In this document: positions 38,591 to 46,589 of the stretch, piece after piece
How positions within the stretch are numbered: the first letter of the stretch is position 1
How the letters are laid out: the number at the start of each line of letters is the position of its first letter
Notes under the pieces: model-generated
The model's database searches: none
Told to the model about the DNA's origin: nothing
The model's input: only the letters and a program-made list of their open reading frames with translations
Origin: Kribbella pittospori
Lineage (GTDB): Bacteria; Actinomycetota; Actinomycetes; Propionibacteriales; Kribbellaceae
Assembly (NCBI RefSeq): GCF_004331465.1
Contig: NZ_SJKB01000003.1
Span: 62,001-126,000 of the forward strand
Reading direction: 5' to 3'
DNA: 64,000 nucleotides
Made by a program: the position numbers and the translations under genes

Positions 38591-38719
38591 ATGGACGTGT
38601 TGTGGCTGGTCGCCTTTGCCGAACCGCTGTCCGTGGGGGCCGTGGGGCTCTTATGTGTGATGTGGACGGTAGCCGCCAGCCGCCGCGGCCTACGACGAGT
38701 GCACCGGGTCGTCGGATGA
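38591..38719 (+). CDS. 42-residue membrane micro-protein coupled to the GntR gene
   Basis: ATG 38591 with GGGAG 6 bases upstream opens a 42-residue frame: MDVLWLVAFAEPLSVGAVGL, then LLCVMWTVAAS, ending with a basic RRGLRRVHRV tail. One hydrophobic helix followed by arginines suggests a small inner-membrane protein. Its stop overlaps the GntR start as ATGA, so translation of the regulator depends on it. No family is recognised. It could be a real peptide or only a coupling leader. Confidence 0.55.
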   Translation: MDVLWLVAFAEPLSVGAVGLLCVMWTVAASRRGLRRVHRVVG

Positions 38720-39069
38720 TCATCTCGGTCGACCCAGGCGCGGCCAAACCGCCGTACGAACAGGTGAAGGACCAGATCGACGGGCTGATCCGGGCTGGTC
38801 AACTGGCGCAGGGGACGAGGTTGCCTACGGTCCGGCAGCTGGCGGGGGATCTTGGGTTGGCGGTGAATACGGTGGCGCGGGCGTACAAGGAACTCGAGGC
38901 CGACCGCCTGGTCGAGACCCGTGGGCGGAACGGGACCTTCGTCCTCGCCTCCCGCAGCCGAGTCGACGACGAAGAAACCCGCGCCGCCGCCACCGTCTTC
39001 GCCCGAGCCGCCCACCGAGCCGGCCTCAGCCAAGCCGAAGCCACCGAAATCCTCCACCGAGCGTGGTAA
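38716..39069 (+). CDS. Small GntR regulator (YtrA type)
   Basis: The protein is 117 residues from ATG 38716: a winged helix of GntR type (PPYEQVKDQIDGLIRAGQLA, LPTVRQLAGDLGLAVNTVAR) followed by only about 45 residues (RAAATVFARAAHRAGLSQAE), as in YtrA-subfamily regulators. YtrA proteins repress ABC-transporter or small membrane-protein operons that include themselves. Here the only co-transcribed partner is the upstream micro-ORF. The reading from 38563 would run through the palindrome and is rejected. Confidence 0.85.
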   Translation: MIISVDPGAAKPPYEQVKDQIDGLIRAGQLAQGTRLPTVRQLAGDLGLAVNTVARAYKELEADRLVETRGRNGTFVLASRSRVDDEETRAAATVFARAAHRAGLSQAEATEILHRAW

Positions 39070-39217
39070 GCGGGTGCGTCCAGCCCCATGCTTGCTGCCG
39101 CCCGCCTCCGGTCACCGGCCCGGACCTCATGCCCGGATACAGCTGGACGGCTTTCCGGAAACTTGTCGTCGCCTGGTGGCACTTTGTTTCCGGGTATCGC
39201 ATCACCGACGCTCCAGG

Positions 39218-40384
39218 CTAGCGGGCCAGCACTGCCGCGAGGCCGTCTTGTAGGTCTTTGACGAAATACTCGGGGACCTCCAGTGACGGGAAATGGCCTC
39301 CGGTTTCGGGGGTCCTCCAGCGGACGAGCTGGCGGTAGCGCTCCCGGGCCCAGGCGCGCGGGCATTTCTCGATGTCGCGGGGATACATGCTGATGGCTGT
39401 CGGGACGTCGACCCGAAGTTCAGGGTCGAGCGAGTTGTGGCTTTCGTAGTAGATGCGGGCCGCCGATGCGCCGGTGCGCGTCAGCCAATACAGGGTGACG
39501 TCGTCGAGAATGCGGTCTCTGGAAATCCGCTCGAACGGGCTGTCTTCGGTGTCTGACCACTCGGCGAACTTGTCGAGGATCCAGGCGAGAAGCCCGACCG
39601 GTGAGTCGACGAGCGAGTAGCCGATGGTCTGGGGTCGGGTCGCCTGCTGCTTCGCGTACGCCGCGCGGTGGCGCCAGAAATCGCGGGTCTCCTCGGTCCA
39701 CTTGCGCTCGAGGGCCGTCAGCCCGTCCGTTGTCAGCCCAGGCGGTGCCTGCGCCAGGACGGTGTGGATGCCGAGAACGTGCTCCGGGAACCTGCCGGCG
39801 AGGACCGTGGTGATCACGCCTCCCCAGTCGCCGCCGTGGGCCGCGAACTTGCTGTAGCCGAGCCTTCCCATCAATTCCACCCAGGCGGCCGCGATCTTTT
39901 CGGTTCCCCACCCGGTGGTGGCCGGTTTGTCGCTGTAGCCAAAGCCCGGCAGCGACGGGACCACGACGTGGAATGCCGGCGCGTCTGCATCTTTCGGATC
40001 TGCCAGCTCGTCGACGACATCGACGAACTCGGCAATGCTGCCTGGCCAGCCGTGCGTCAAGATCAGCGGAGTGGCATCCGCGCGCGCGGATCGGCGGTGC
40101 AGGAAGTGGATTCCCAGATCGTCAATCGTCGTACGGAACTGGCCGATCCGGTTGAGGCGCGCGTCGAACGACCGCCAGTCGTACCCGGTGCGCCAGTAGT
40201 TCACGACATCGACGAGATCGGCGAGAGGAACGCCCTGATCCCATCGGCGAGGGTCGGGCGCGGCGCGATAGACCGTCTCCGCCTCCGGTAGTCGCGCCGC
40301 GGCCAATCGCGCGCGCAGATCGTCAAGGTCAGCGTCAGGTGCGTGGGTTTCAAAGGCTTGTACGTCGCTGGTCAGACGGGGCAT
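39218..40384 (-). CDS. Epoxide hydrolase family alpha/beta hydrolase
   Basis: The 388-residue protein has the EHN N-terminal domain (FETHAPDADLDDLRARLAAA, WRTGYDWRSFDARLN) and an alpha/beta-hydrolase core. The oxyanion region is LTHGWPGS, the nucleophile Asp sits in HGGDWGG and a candidate catalytic His in ETGGHFPSLEVPE near the C-terminus. It would open an epoxide to a diol in the cytoplasm; the natural substrate is unknown. It is divergent from the CGNR regulator, with twin operators between, so it is probably controlled by it. Confidence 0.9.
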   Translation of the reverse strand: MPRLTSDVQAFETHAPDADLDDLRARLAAARLPEAETVYRAAPDPRRWDQGVPLADLVDVVNYWRTGYDWRSFDARLNRIGQFRTTIDDLGIHFLHRRSARADATPLILTHGWPGSIAEFVDVVDELADPKDADAPAFHVVVPSLPGFGYSDKPATTGWGTEKIAAAWVELMGRLGYSKFAAHGGDWGGVITTVLAGRFPEHVLGIHTVLAQAPPGLTTDGLTALERKWTEETRDFWRHRAAYAKQQATRPQTIGYSLVDSPVGLLAWILDKFAEWSDTEDSPFERISRDRILDDVTLYWLTRTGASAARIYYESHNSLDPELRVDVPTAISMYPRDIEKCPRAWARERYRQLVRWRTPETGGHFPSLEVPEYFVKDLQDGLAAVLAR

Positions 40385-40426
40385 GAGACCTCCTGGTCGT
40401 CGTGGAACTGGCTACGAACGAATGCG

Positions 40427-40443
40427 AACCGTCTAAGATGGTT
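40427..40443. promoter_or_regulatory. Operator repeat 1 between epoxide hydrolase and CGNR gene
   Basis: AACCGTCTAAGATGGTT has AACC/GGTT arms and recurs 42 bases later as AACCGGCTAAGGTGGTT. It lies 43 bases upstream of the epoxide hydrolase start. Two matched sites spaced by four helical turns suggest cooperative binding of the neighbouring regulator. Confidence 0.55.
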
Positions 40444-40468
40444 CTAACACGCCTGTACGCCGACGTGC

Positions 40469-40485
40469 AACCGGCTAAGGTGGTT
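40469..40485. promoter_or_regulatory. Operator repeat 2, overlapping the CGNR ribosome site
   Basis: AACCGGCTAAGGTGGTT ends two bases before the CGNR ATG and contains its AAGGTGG Shine-Dalgarno. Binding here would allow autoregulation. Confidence 0.55.
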
Positions 40486-40487
40486 CC

Positions 40488-41063
40488 ATGCGAGCTGAGT
40501 TCCCTGACTTCCGCCTCGGTACCGTGCTGGCGACCAGCTTCACGGGGACCCTGTCGGAGCGTCGTGGCAACCCTGTGGAGCGCATTCCCACGCCGCAGCG
40601 ACTCGTCGACTGGCTGGCGGTATACGGCCTCGCCGTGGACTCCTGCACCACTGCCCAGCTCGACCTCGCTCGGGAACTGAGGGAGTCGATTCACGCCGCC
40701 GCAACAGCGGCCGCGATCCAGGACGCTCTGCCTGCAAATGCTGTCCGAGTCATCAATGACTGCAGCGTTCAGGGTCGGGCCGCGGCGATCCTCGCGCCCG
40801 ACGGTCAGCGGCAATGGCAGCTGAGCTCGGCTTCCAGTGTGGAAGATGCCCTCAGCGTGATCGCCGCCGACGCGATCAGCATCATCGCCGGCGAACGAGA
40901 CGGAAAACTGGCCCTGTGTGCGTCGCCAACCTGCCAAGCCGCCTTCTTCGACACCAGCCAAAGCCGCACCCGCAGATGGTGCGACATGAACACCTGCGGA
41001 AACCGCCAGAAGAAAGCCCGCTTCAACGCCACCCACCGCAAAACCCCCACACCAGCGGAGTGA
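40488..41063 (+). CDS. CGNR zinc-finger (ABATE domain) regulator
   Basis: The 191-residue protein has an N-terminal ABATE-like stress-sensor domain (VDWLAVYGLAVDSCTTAQLD, LARELRESIHAAATA) and a C-terminal CGNR zinc finger: CASPTCQAAFFD, then RRWCDMNTCGNRQKKARF (about residues 144-180), with four Cys for one zinc and the basic DNA-binding end. It is a predicted transcription regulator. AAGGTGG precedes the ATG. The twin AACC...GGTT sites upstream are candidate operators for it and for the divergent epoxide hydrolase gene. Confidence 0.88.
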   Translation: MRAEFPDFRLGTVLATSFTGTLSERRGNPVERIPTPQRLVDWLAVYGLAVDSCTTAQLDLARELRESIHAAATAAAIQDALPANAVRVINDCSVQGRAAAILAPDGQRQWQLSSASSVEDALSVIAADAISIIAGERDGKLALCASPTCQAAFFDTSQSRTRRWCDMNTCGNRQKKARFNATHRKTPTPAE

Positions 41064-41162
41064 TCGCTACCCTGGTAGCCGGGGGAGGTGGGTACGTGCC
41101 GAGCGGGTCTGGACCGGATTGCTGCACTGCCGTGGTGGCGGTGGGTGTGGCAGTCTGGAGTT

Positions 41163-42593
41163 ATGGGTGGGGGTGGGCTGGGCACCCTGGGTGCCGCAGT
41201 TCCCGGAGTTCAGGAGCGGAAGGCGTACGGCAAGGACGCTCGCCGGCGGGTGTCGCGTCGTGCGCACGCCCAGTGGGAACCGGCACCTGATCGACCTGAC
41301 CCGCTCGACATTCTTCAAGCCCAGGCGGCGACCCGGGATCCGGACCTGGTTCCGGTGCGTTACGGCAGGATGCTGGCCTCGCCGTTCGCCTTCTTCCGCG
41401 GCGGTCCGGCGATCATGGCGAACGACCTGGCCGGTACGCCGAGCAGCGGCATCACCGTCCAAGTGTGTGGTGACGCCCACCTGGTCAACTTCGGCTTGTT
41501 CGGAACGCCGGAGCGCGACCTCGTCTTCGATGTGAACGACTTCGACGAGACTCTTCCCGGCCCGTGGGAATGGGACGTGAAGCGCCTCGCCACCAGCGTC
41601 GCCGTCGCTGCCCGGCAGAACGGCTTCACGGTGGAGCAGCAGCGCCAAGCGGCTCGCGACACGGTTCGGGAGTACCGCGAAGCCATGGTCACGTTCGCCG
41701 AGTTGGCCACCCTCGACCTGTGGTACCTGCACCTGTCGTCGGCGCAGTTGATCGACATCATCGGCCGCCTCGAAACGGAGTTCGGGACCACGGCGCCGAA
41801 GTTGACCCCCGCCAGGCTGCAGAAGGTGTTCGCCAAGGCGAAGTCGCACGACAACCTGCGCGCGTTCGCCAAGCTCTGCGTACATGGCGGCACCGACGTA
41901 CGCCTCGCCAGCCATCCGCCGCTACTCGTCCCGGTCCGCCAACTGCTCACCGCGGCAGACGCTGACCGAGTCGCCGCCGGCATTCGCGAGGCCGTCGACA
42001 AGTACCGGCACACTCTCGCCGACAGTCGCCGAGCGCTCTTCGACCAGTTCGAGATCGTCGACGTGGCGCGCAAGGTGGTCGGCGTCGGCAGCGTCGGCAC
42101 CCGTTGCTACGTCGTGCTGCTCCGCGGCAAGGGCGCCCATGACGTGCTGTTCCTGCAGGTCAAGCAAGCCGAAGCCAGCGTCCTCGAGCCGTACGTCGGC
42201 GCCAGCGAGTTCCCGCACCACGGCCGGCGCGTGGTCGCCGGACAACGGCTCCTGCAGTCCCTTCCCGACATCTTCCTGGGCTGGACGACCGGACCGCGCG
42301 GCTTCGACTACTACATACGCCAACTGTGGGACATGAAGGGCTCGATCGACCCGTCCAAGCTCACCCCCGGCGGCCTCGGCGTGTACGGCGGAATGTGCGG
42401 CTGGACCCTCGCCCGCGCCCACGGCCGAGGAGGCGACGAAATCGCCATCGCCGGCTACCTCGGCAAATCCGAAGTCTTCGACGAGGCCATCGCCGACTTC
42501 GCCCTCACCTACGCCGACATCAACACCCGAGACCACAACCGCCTAGCCGCAGCAGTAGAAGCCGGCACCATCCCCACCACGCCGGAAACCTGA
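41163..42593 (+). CDS. DUF2252 family protein
   Basis: From ATG 41163 the protein is 476 residues and matches DUF2252 over its length, with FAFFRGGPAIMANDL, VCGDAHLVNFGLFG, DFDETLPGPWEWDVKRLATS and FLQVKQAEASVL. The GDAH/NFG and DxNDFDE patterns resemble the catalytic loop of aminoglycoside-phosphotransferase-like kinases, to which the family has been linked; no activity is established. It is a free-standing cytoplasmic gene. An ATG-like reading from 41088 adds 25 residues unlike the family and is not used. Confidence 0.88.
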   Translation: MGGGGLGTLGAAVPGVQERKAYGKDARRRVSRRAHAQWEPAPDRPDPLDILQAQAATRDPDLVPVRYGRMLASPFAFFRGGPAIMANDLAGTPSSGITVQVCGDAHLVNFGLFGTPERDLVFDVNDFDETLPGPWEWDVKRLATSVAVAARQNGFTVEQQRQAARDTVREYREAMVTFAELATLDLWYLHLSSAQLIDIIGRLETEFGTTAPKLTPARLQKVFAKAKSHDNLRAFAKLCVHGGTDVRLASHPPLLVPVRQLLTAADADRVAAGIREAVDKYRHTLADSRRALFDQFEIVDVARKVVGVGSVGTRCYVVLLRGKGAHDVLFLQVKQAEASVLEPYVGASEFPHHGRRVVAGQRLLQSLPDIFLGWTTGPRGFDYYIRQLWDMKGSIDPSKLTPGGLGVYGGMCGWTLARAHGRGGDEIAIAGYLGKSEVFDEAIADFALTYADINTRDHNRLAAAVEAGTIPTTPET

Positions 42594-42606
42594 CTCGTAG
42601 GTGTTG

Positions 42607-42629
42607 GGCGCGGTCGCAGGAACCGCGCC
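42607..42629 (+). terminator. Hairpin after the DUF2252 gene
   Basis: GGCGCGGT (42607-42614) pairs perfectly with ACCGCGCC (42622-42629) across a 7-base loop, 14 bases after the stop codon. It is a modest stem typical of a GC-rich terminator. Confidence 0.6.
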
Positions 42630-42903
42630 GCACACGCGCGCCTACCCAGCACACGGGCGGCAGCCCGCAGGGTGCGGGCGATAAGCACGCAAGAAGGCCG
42701 GCGGTAGCCGGCAAGGAAGTACCGGCGATGAGCCGGGGGTGGGTGGGAGCGGGCGTAGCGGGTGCGACGAGGAGCGGAGCGACGAGGAGTGGCTGCGTAG
42801 CCGCGTGGGACAGACCAGTCTCGGAAACGATTCCAGATTCTTGGGTCAACGTTGTAGTGAGCTCTGTACACGGTGTCGTCGGGTTGCTACTGTCCCGGCT
42901 GAT
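42630..42903. other. Gene-free GC-rich spacer with a short tandem repeat
   Basis: I see no gene here. A 15-base unit GCGACGAGGAGCGGA at 42764 is repeated directly at 42779 with two changes, and the 42630-42760 part is rich in GCCGGC runs. The promoter of the next gene must lie in its last 100 bases. Confidence 0.6.
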
Positions 42904-42919
42904 TTGACATCGATGTCAA
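42904..42919. promoter_or_regulatory. Perfect LacI-type palindrome before the GxGYxYP gene
   Basis: TTGACATCGATGTCAA is a perfect 16-base palindrome with the central CG expected of LacI/GalR operators and lies 18 bases before the gene's ATG. No lacI gene is adjacent, so a distant regulator must bind it. Confidence 0.75.
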
Positions 42920-42937
42920 CGACAGGGAGTGGTCACG

Positions 42938-44956
42938 ATGGTGTCGAGACGAACGTTCCTGGCGGGCAGCGGTGCGGTGACGGCGGGTGGGTTCGGGATG
43001 GTTCCGGCCCTCGCTTCCAACGCACAGGCTGCGGTTTCATCGACGTCCGGCAGCCCCGCTCGGCTGCTGCCGGTGTTCAGCCGCCCGAAACACCTGGATT
43101 ACGGCGACGTCAGCAAACTCAGCGGTGGAGATCAGACATTGCTGACAACGTTGCAAGGCGTCGTCAACCGTACCGAGCCCGAGCTGTACTTCCTTTACGA
43201 CACGGGCACCATGAGCACGCCGGACGCCAAGTGGCTGGCCGACATGCACTTGCCCACGAAGCTGTACAAGAACCCGCTGGACCTGGTCGCCAAGTACCGG
43301 AGCCGCGTCCGGGGTGCGATCGTGCACGACCCCGCCGTACCCGACTCGCTGAACGTCGCCACAACCCTGGCCGGCTTGGAGAATGCCGTCGTCGCCGACG
43401 CGGACCAGGCCAAGGCGCACGGGCTGCGGATCGTGAAGGATCTGCGCGGGATGTTCGACGACAACCGGTTGACGACGTACCGGTGGCAGCTCGACAACCT
43501 GTTCCCGCGGGTCACCAAGAAGCTGCTCGCCGGACTGCCGCCGACCCGGGTGGTCGCGGTGGAGAACGTGCAGTGGCAGGAGATCGCGCGGGAGACCGAG
43601 CAGATCCGGGACTCGTCGAACAAGGGCAACTACGACCTCGACGTCTCGGCCAAGCTCGGCCAGGAGGCCGTGTTCGTCCGGTTCCAGGACTCGTTCACCG
43701 ACGACGGCTGGGGACCCTCGGTCTCCGAGGTCACGGTGAAGGCGAACGGCACCCAGATCGCGCACTTCCTGCCCGGTACGCCGGAAGAAGAGCCGTACCT
43801 GTTCGACGGCGTCAACTCGTCGATCGGTGGGGACGCCAACCGCTTCAGCGACGGCGGCGGCTACTTCATCTACCGGTTCGAACCACCGGCCGGTACGACG
43901 TCCCTCGTCGTCACCGTGACCATGTGGAACCAGTACCTGGTCACCGCCACCGACACCGCTCCCACGCGGATCGAGGCCTTCCCGTACTTCCGCGACTATG
44001 TGGTGGCGACCAAGGCGATGGTGAGCTGGCTGCCGCCGTCCGGGGAGACGGGGGAATTGCTGATCGAGCACTTCGCCAAGTGGCCCACGCTCGCGCCGTA
44101 CATGGGTTGGTTCGCCAACGATGTGGCCGGTGAGTGGGACGGGGTCGATCTCGCCTCGCAGGGTGGTTCGCCGGTGGTCGCGGCCGACTTCTACATGAAC
44201 GGGACTGTGCACTCCGGGTTCACGGCACCGATCTCCGACAAGGTCCGGCCGGTACGGCGAATCACCACGCCGAAGAACAAGGTCTACGTGACCCTGACCT
44301 TCGGCGAGGGCGACAACATCCAGTACTGCCAGCGCCGGCTGCGCGACATCTGGGACGACCCGAAGCGCGGTCAGGTGCCGACCAACTGGACCATCAGCCC
44401 GCTGCTCGCCGAGACCGGTCCGGGACTGTACAGCTACTTCCAGCGGACGGCGACGGCCAACGACCTGCTCGTCTGCGGTCCGTCCGGCGGCGGCTACGCC
44501 TACCCCGGCTCGTGGAAGCCCGAGGAACTGACGCAGTACCTGCAGATGACCGGCGGCTTCATGCGTCGTACCGGCCTCGACCAGGTGTACTCGTACAGCA
44601 GCCGGCAGGACAACAAGTGGATCCTGCTGTCCAAGGAGATCGCCGAGGGGTTCGCGAAGTACACGCCGGTCAAGGGGATCATGCAGACCTGGGACGGCGA
44701 CCCGCTGGTGGTTCGGCAGGGTGGTCTGCCGATCACCAACGCCTGGGGCGCGCCGGGCAAGGCGGCCGAGTTCAAGGCCGCGCTCGACCAGCGGATCGCG
44801 AACTGGGACGGTGCGAGCCCGTTGTTCGTCTCGGGTCTGATCGGCGCCTGGTCGTGGACGCCGTCCGACATGGCCGAGCTCGGACCGTTGCTCACCGATC
44901 CCTATGAGCTGGTCCTGGCCAATTCCTTCTACGACCTGCTCAACCGAGTGCTGTAG
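42938..44956 (+). CDS. Tat-exported GxGYxYP family protein (putative glycoside hydrolase)
   Basis: From ATG 42938 (GGGAG 8 bases upstream) the protein is 672 residues. A Tat signal (SRRTFLAGSGAVTAGG) leads to an exported protein. The family signature GGGYAYP is near residue 520, within CGPSGGGYAYPGSWKP, and the N-terminal part starts FSRPKHLDYGDV. A central beta-rich insertion (about 230-340, VFVRFQDSFTDDGWGPSVSE) looks like a carbohydrate-binding module. GxGYxYP proteins sit in polysaccharide-use loci but have no proven reaction. A LacI-type palindrome precedes it, supporting sugar control. Confidence 0.87.
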   Translation: MVSRRTFLAGSGAVTAGGFGMVPALASNAQAAVSSTSGSPARLLPVFSRPKHLDYGDVSKLSGGDQTLLTTLQGVVNRTEPELYFLYDTGTMSTPDAKWLADMHLPTKLYKNPLDLVAKYRSRVRGAIVHDPAVPDSLNVATTLAGLENAVVADADQAKAHGLRIVKDLRGMFDDNRLTTYRWQLDNLFPRVTKKLLAGLPPTRVVAVENVQWQEIARETEQIRDSSNKGNYDLDVSAKLGQEAVFVRFQDSFTDDGWGPSVSEVTVKANGTQIAHFLPGTPEEEPYLFDGVNSSIGGDANRFSDGGGYFIYRFEPPAGTTSLVVTVTMWNQYLVTATDTAPTRIEAFPYFRDYVVATKAMVSWLPPSGETGELLIEHFAKWPTLAPYMGWFANDVAGEWDGVDLASQGGSPVVAADFYMNGTVHSGFTAPISDKVRPVRRITTPKNKVYVTLTFGEGDNIQYCQRRLRDIWDDPKRGQVPTNWTISPLLAETGPGLYSYFQRTATANDLLVCGPSGGGYAYPGSWKPEELTQYLQMTGGFMRRTGLDQVYSYSSRQDNKWILLSKEIAEGFAKYTPVKGIMQTWDGDPLVVRQGGLPITNAWGAPGKAAEFKAALDQRIANWDGASPLFVSGLIGAWSWTPSDMAELGPLLTDPYELVLANSFYDLLNRVL

Positions 44957-44967
44957 CAAACCACAGC

Positions 44968-44999
44968 GCGGTCGCCCGGAGGAGGATCCGGGCGACCGC
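44968..44999. terminator. Bidirectional terminator hairpin
   Basis: GCGGTCGCCCGG (44968-44979) pairs perfectly with 44988-44999 across an 8-base loop, 11 bases after the GxGYxYP stop and 11 bases before the stop of the convergent AMIN-like gene. Confidence 0.82.
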
Positions 45000-45010
45000 T
45001 GGGTGGGGGC

Positions 45011-45613
45011 TTACCAGTGGTGGGCCACGTCGAGCACGAGGCGGGTGTTCGACCCCGGACCGGTCAGCGTGAAGACCCGGAACGGGAGCCTGGCGCGAAC
45101 GCCGACGCCGATCGTGGTCTGGCCCTCGAAGCTGCCGGCGAGCGCCACCTGGCGGAAGGTGCTGTAGCCCGTCACCGTGGACAACTCGCGCGGCTTGGCC
45201 GGGTTGTACGTCGATCGCCCGGCCGCGTCGTACGACGGTGCGCGGACGACGAGTTGCAGTTTCGCCCCACCGCGCAATGGGACGAGGTGGCCGGCGCCGT
45301 CGGTGAAGACGTTCGGCACGTAGCGGACGTCGTACCCGGGCACGCGACCGCGGATGTCGACGACGAGCCGGTCGTAGCAGGCGTGCCGGCCGGTGCGGAC
45401 GGCGGTGACAGGAGCCTGCGTCATCCGGCTGTTTGCCTCGGGCAACGAGCCCCAGCCGGTCGGGCAGGACGCGGCGGCGACGGTTGCGGTCGAGGTGGTG
45501 CGGGGGGCGGAAGTGGAGCCGATGAGGGCCGGTGCGGCGACCGCGGCCGCGGGGATCGCCATGCAGGCGACGGCGGCGAGGATCGTCTTGCGAGTGATGC
45601 CGTGGATGTTCAT
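45011..45613 (-). CDS. Secreted AMIN-like domain protein
   Basis: From ATG 45613, behind an AAAAGGGGGGAAC ribosome site, the protein is 200 residues. A Sec signal (ILAAVACMAIPAAAVAAPAL) is followed by a Thr/Ser/Ala linker and one domain with CYDRLVVDIRGRVPGYDVRY, YSTFRQVALAGSFEGQTTIG and the end NTRLVLDVAHHW. This is the actinobacterial AMIN-like domain, proposed to bind cell-wall material. Two cysteines probably form a disulfide. Its partner is unknown; it is convergent with the GxGYxYP gene and divergent from the GNAT gene. Confidence 0.82.
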   Translation of the reverse strand: MNIHGITRKTILAAVACMAIPAAAVAAPALIGSTSAPRTTSTATVAAASCPTGWGSLPEANSRMTQAPVTAVRTGRHACYDRLVVDIRGRVPGYDVRYVPNVFTDGAGHLVPLRGGAKLQLVVRAPSYDAAGRSTYNPAKPRELSTVTGYSTFRQVALAGSFEGQTTIGVGVRARLPFRVFTLTGPGSNTRLVLDVAHHW

Positions 45614-45657
45614 GATGTTCCCCCCTTTTGAGGACACTTACTTGGACGAGACCAGTG

Positions 45658-45671
45658 GCCAACTGGTTGGC
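45658..45671. promoter_or_regulatory. Short palindrome in the AMIN-like/GNAT divergent gap
   Basis: GCCAACTGGTTGGC has six-base arms around TG, 45 bases from each of the two divergent starts. It is a possible operator, with no repeat copy to support it. Confidence 0.3.
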
Positions 45672-45716
45672 TTCAAATCCGGTGATTTCAGGTAGTCGAT
45701 CGGGCACGATGTGCAG

Positions 45717-46520
45717 ATGACCCCTGACGAGTTGCTCGACGTGTTCCACCGCCGGATCCGGCTGCCGGACGCGGACACGATCCCCGGCTGGAAGCAGGAA
45801 CACGACGGCCTCGTGCATCGCTCGTACGTCGAGGGGCCGGACGGCGCAGGGTTCGTCGAGACGCCGCGCGGTCTGGGTGACGACCCGGACGCGGTCATCG
45901 CCGGCCAGTTGGAGTTCTTCCGCGACCGCGGGCTGCCGTTCGAGTGGAAGACGTACGCGTACGACGAGCCGGCCGACCTCGGTGACCGGCTGGCGCGGGC
46001 AGGGTTCGTCAAGGGGGAGCCGGAGACGCTCATCCTCGGCGAGGTGGACCGGGTCCTGCAGCGGCCGTCCGCGTTGCCGTCGAAGGTGCGGTTGCGGGAG
46101 GCCGACGGCCCGGGCGACTACCACCGGATCGCAGTACTGATGGACACGCTGTGGCACAACGGGCTGGAGCGGATCGAGGAGCGGCTGGCCGCCGAGGGGC
46201 GGATGTTCCCGGACCGGCTGTCGGTGTTCCTGGTCGAGGACGCGCTGAAGGGACCCGACGGACCGGCGCTGACCGCGGCATGGGTCCGGTTCCATCCGGG
46301 GACCGGGTTCGCCAGCCTCTGGGGCGGCGGGACGCTGCCGGAGTGGCGGCGGCAAGGGCTGTACAGCGCGGTCCTCGTGCACCGGGCCCGGCTGGCGAAG
46401 GAGCGCGGGTACGAATTCCTCCGGGTGGACGCGTCCGAGGACTCCCGCCCCATCCTGCAGAAGCTGGGGCTGTACGGCGTCACGACCACCACGCCGTACG
46501 AGTGGGAACCAGGTAGCTGA
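45717..46520 (+). CDS. GNAT family N-acetyltransferase
   Basis: From ATG 45717 the protein is 267 residues. The C-terminal half is a GNAT domain: AAWVRFHPGTGFASLWGGGT, then LPEWRRQGLYSAVLVHRARL with the acetyl-CoA loop (R-R-Q-G-L) and EFLRVDASEDSRPILQKLG. The N-terminal half is a degenerate GNAT-like domain. The substrate is unknown. GTG at 45711 is an alternative start. It stands alone before secA2, 69 bases upstream. Confidence 0.85.
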   Translation: MTPDELLDVFHRRIRLPDADTIPGWKQEHDGLVHRSYVEGPDGAGFVETPRGLGDDPDAVIAGQLEFFRDRGLPFEWKTYAYDEPADLGDRLARAGFVKGEPETLILGEVDRVLQRPSALPSKVRLREADGPGDYHRIAVLMDTLWHNGLERIEERLAAEGRMFPDRLSVFLVEDALKGPDGPALTAAWVRFHPGTGFASLWGGGTLPEWRRQGLYSAVLVHRARLAKERGYEFLRVDASEDSRPILQKLGLYGVTTTTPYEWEPGS

Positions 46521-46589
46521 CGGCGCCGGGAGCTGACACGCGGGGGTGTGCTACGGAACGTCGGCGCGACGCTGTACGTTGCGGTCATC

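Noticed and set aside
38563..38715. N-terminal extension of the GntR gene through the palindrome
   Set aside because: The added 51 residues are not GntR-like, and the region is better explained by the palindrome and the 42-residue frame.
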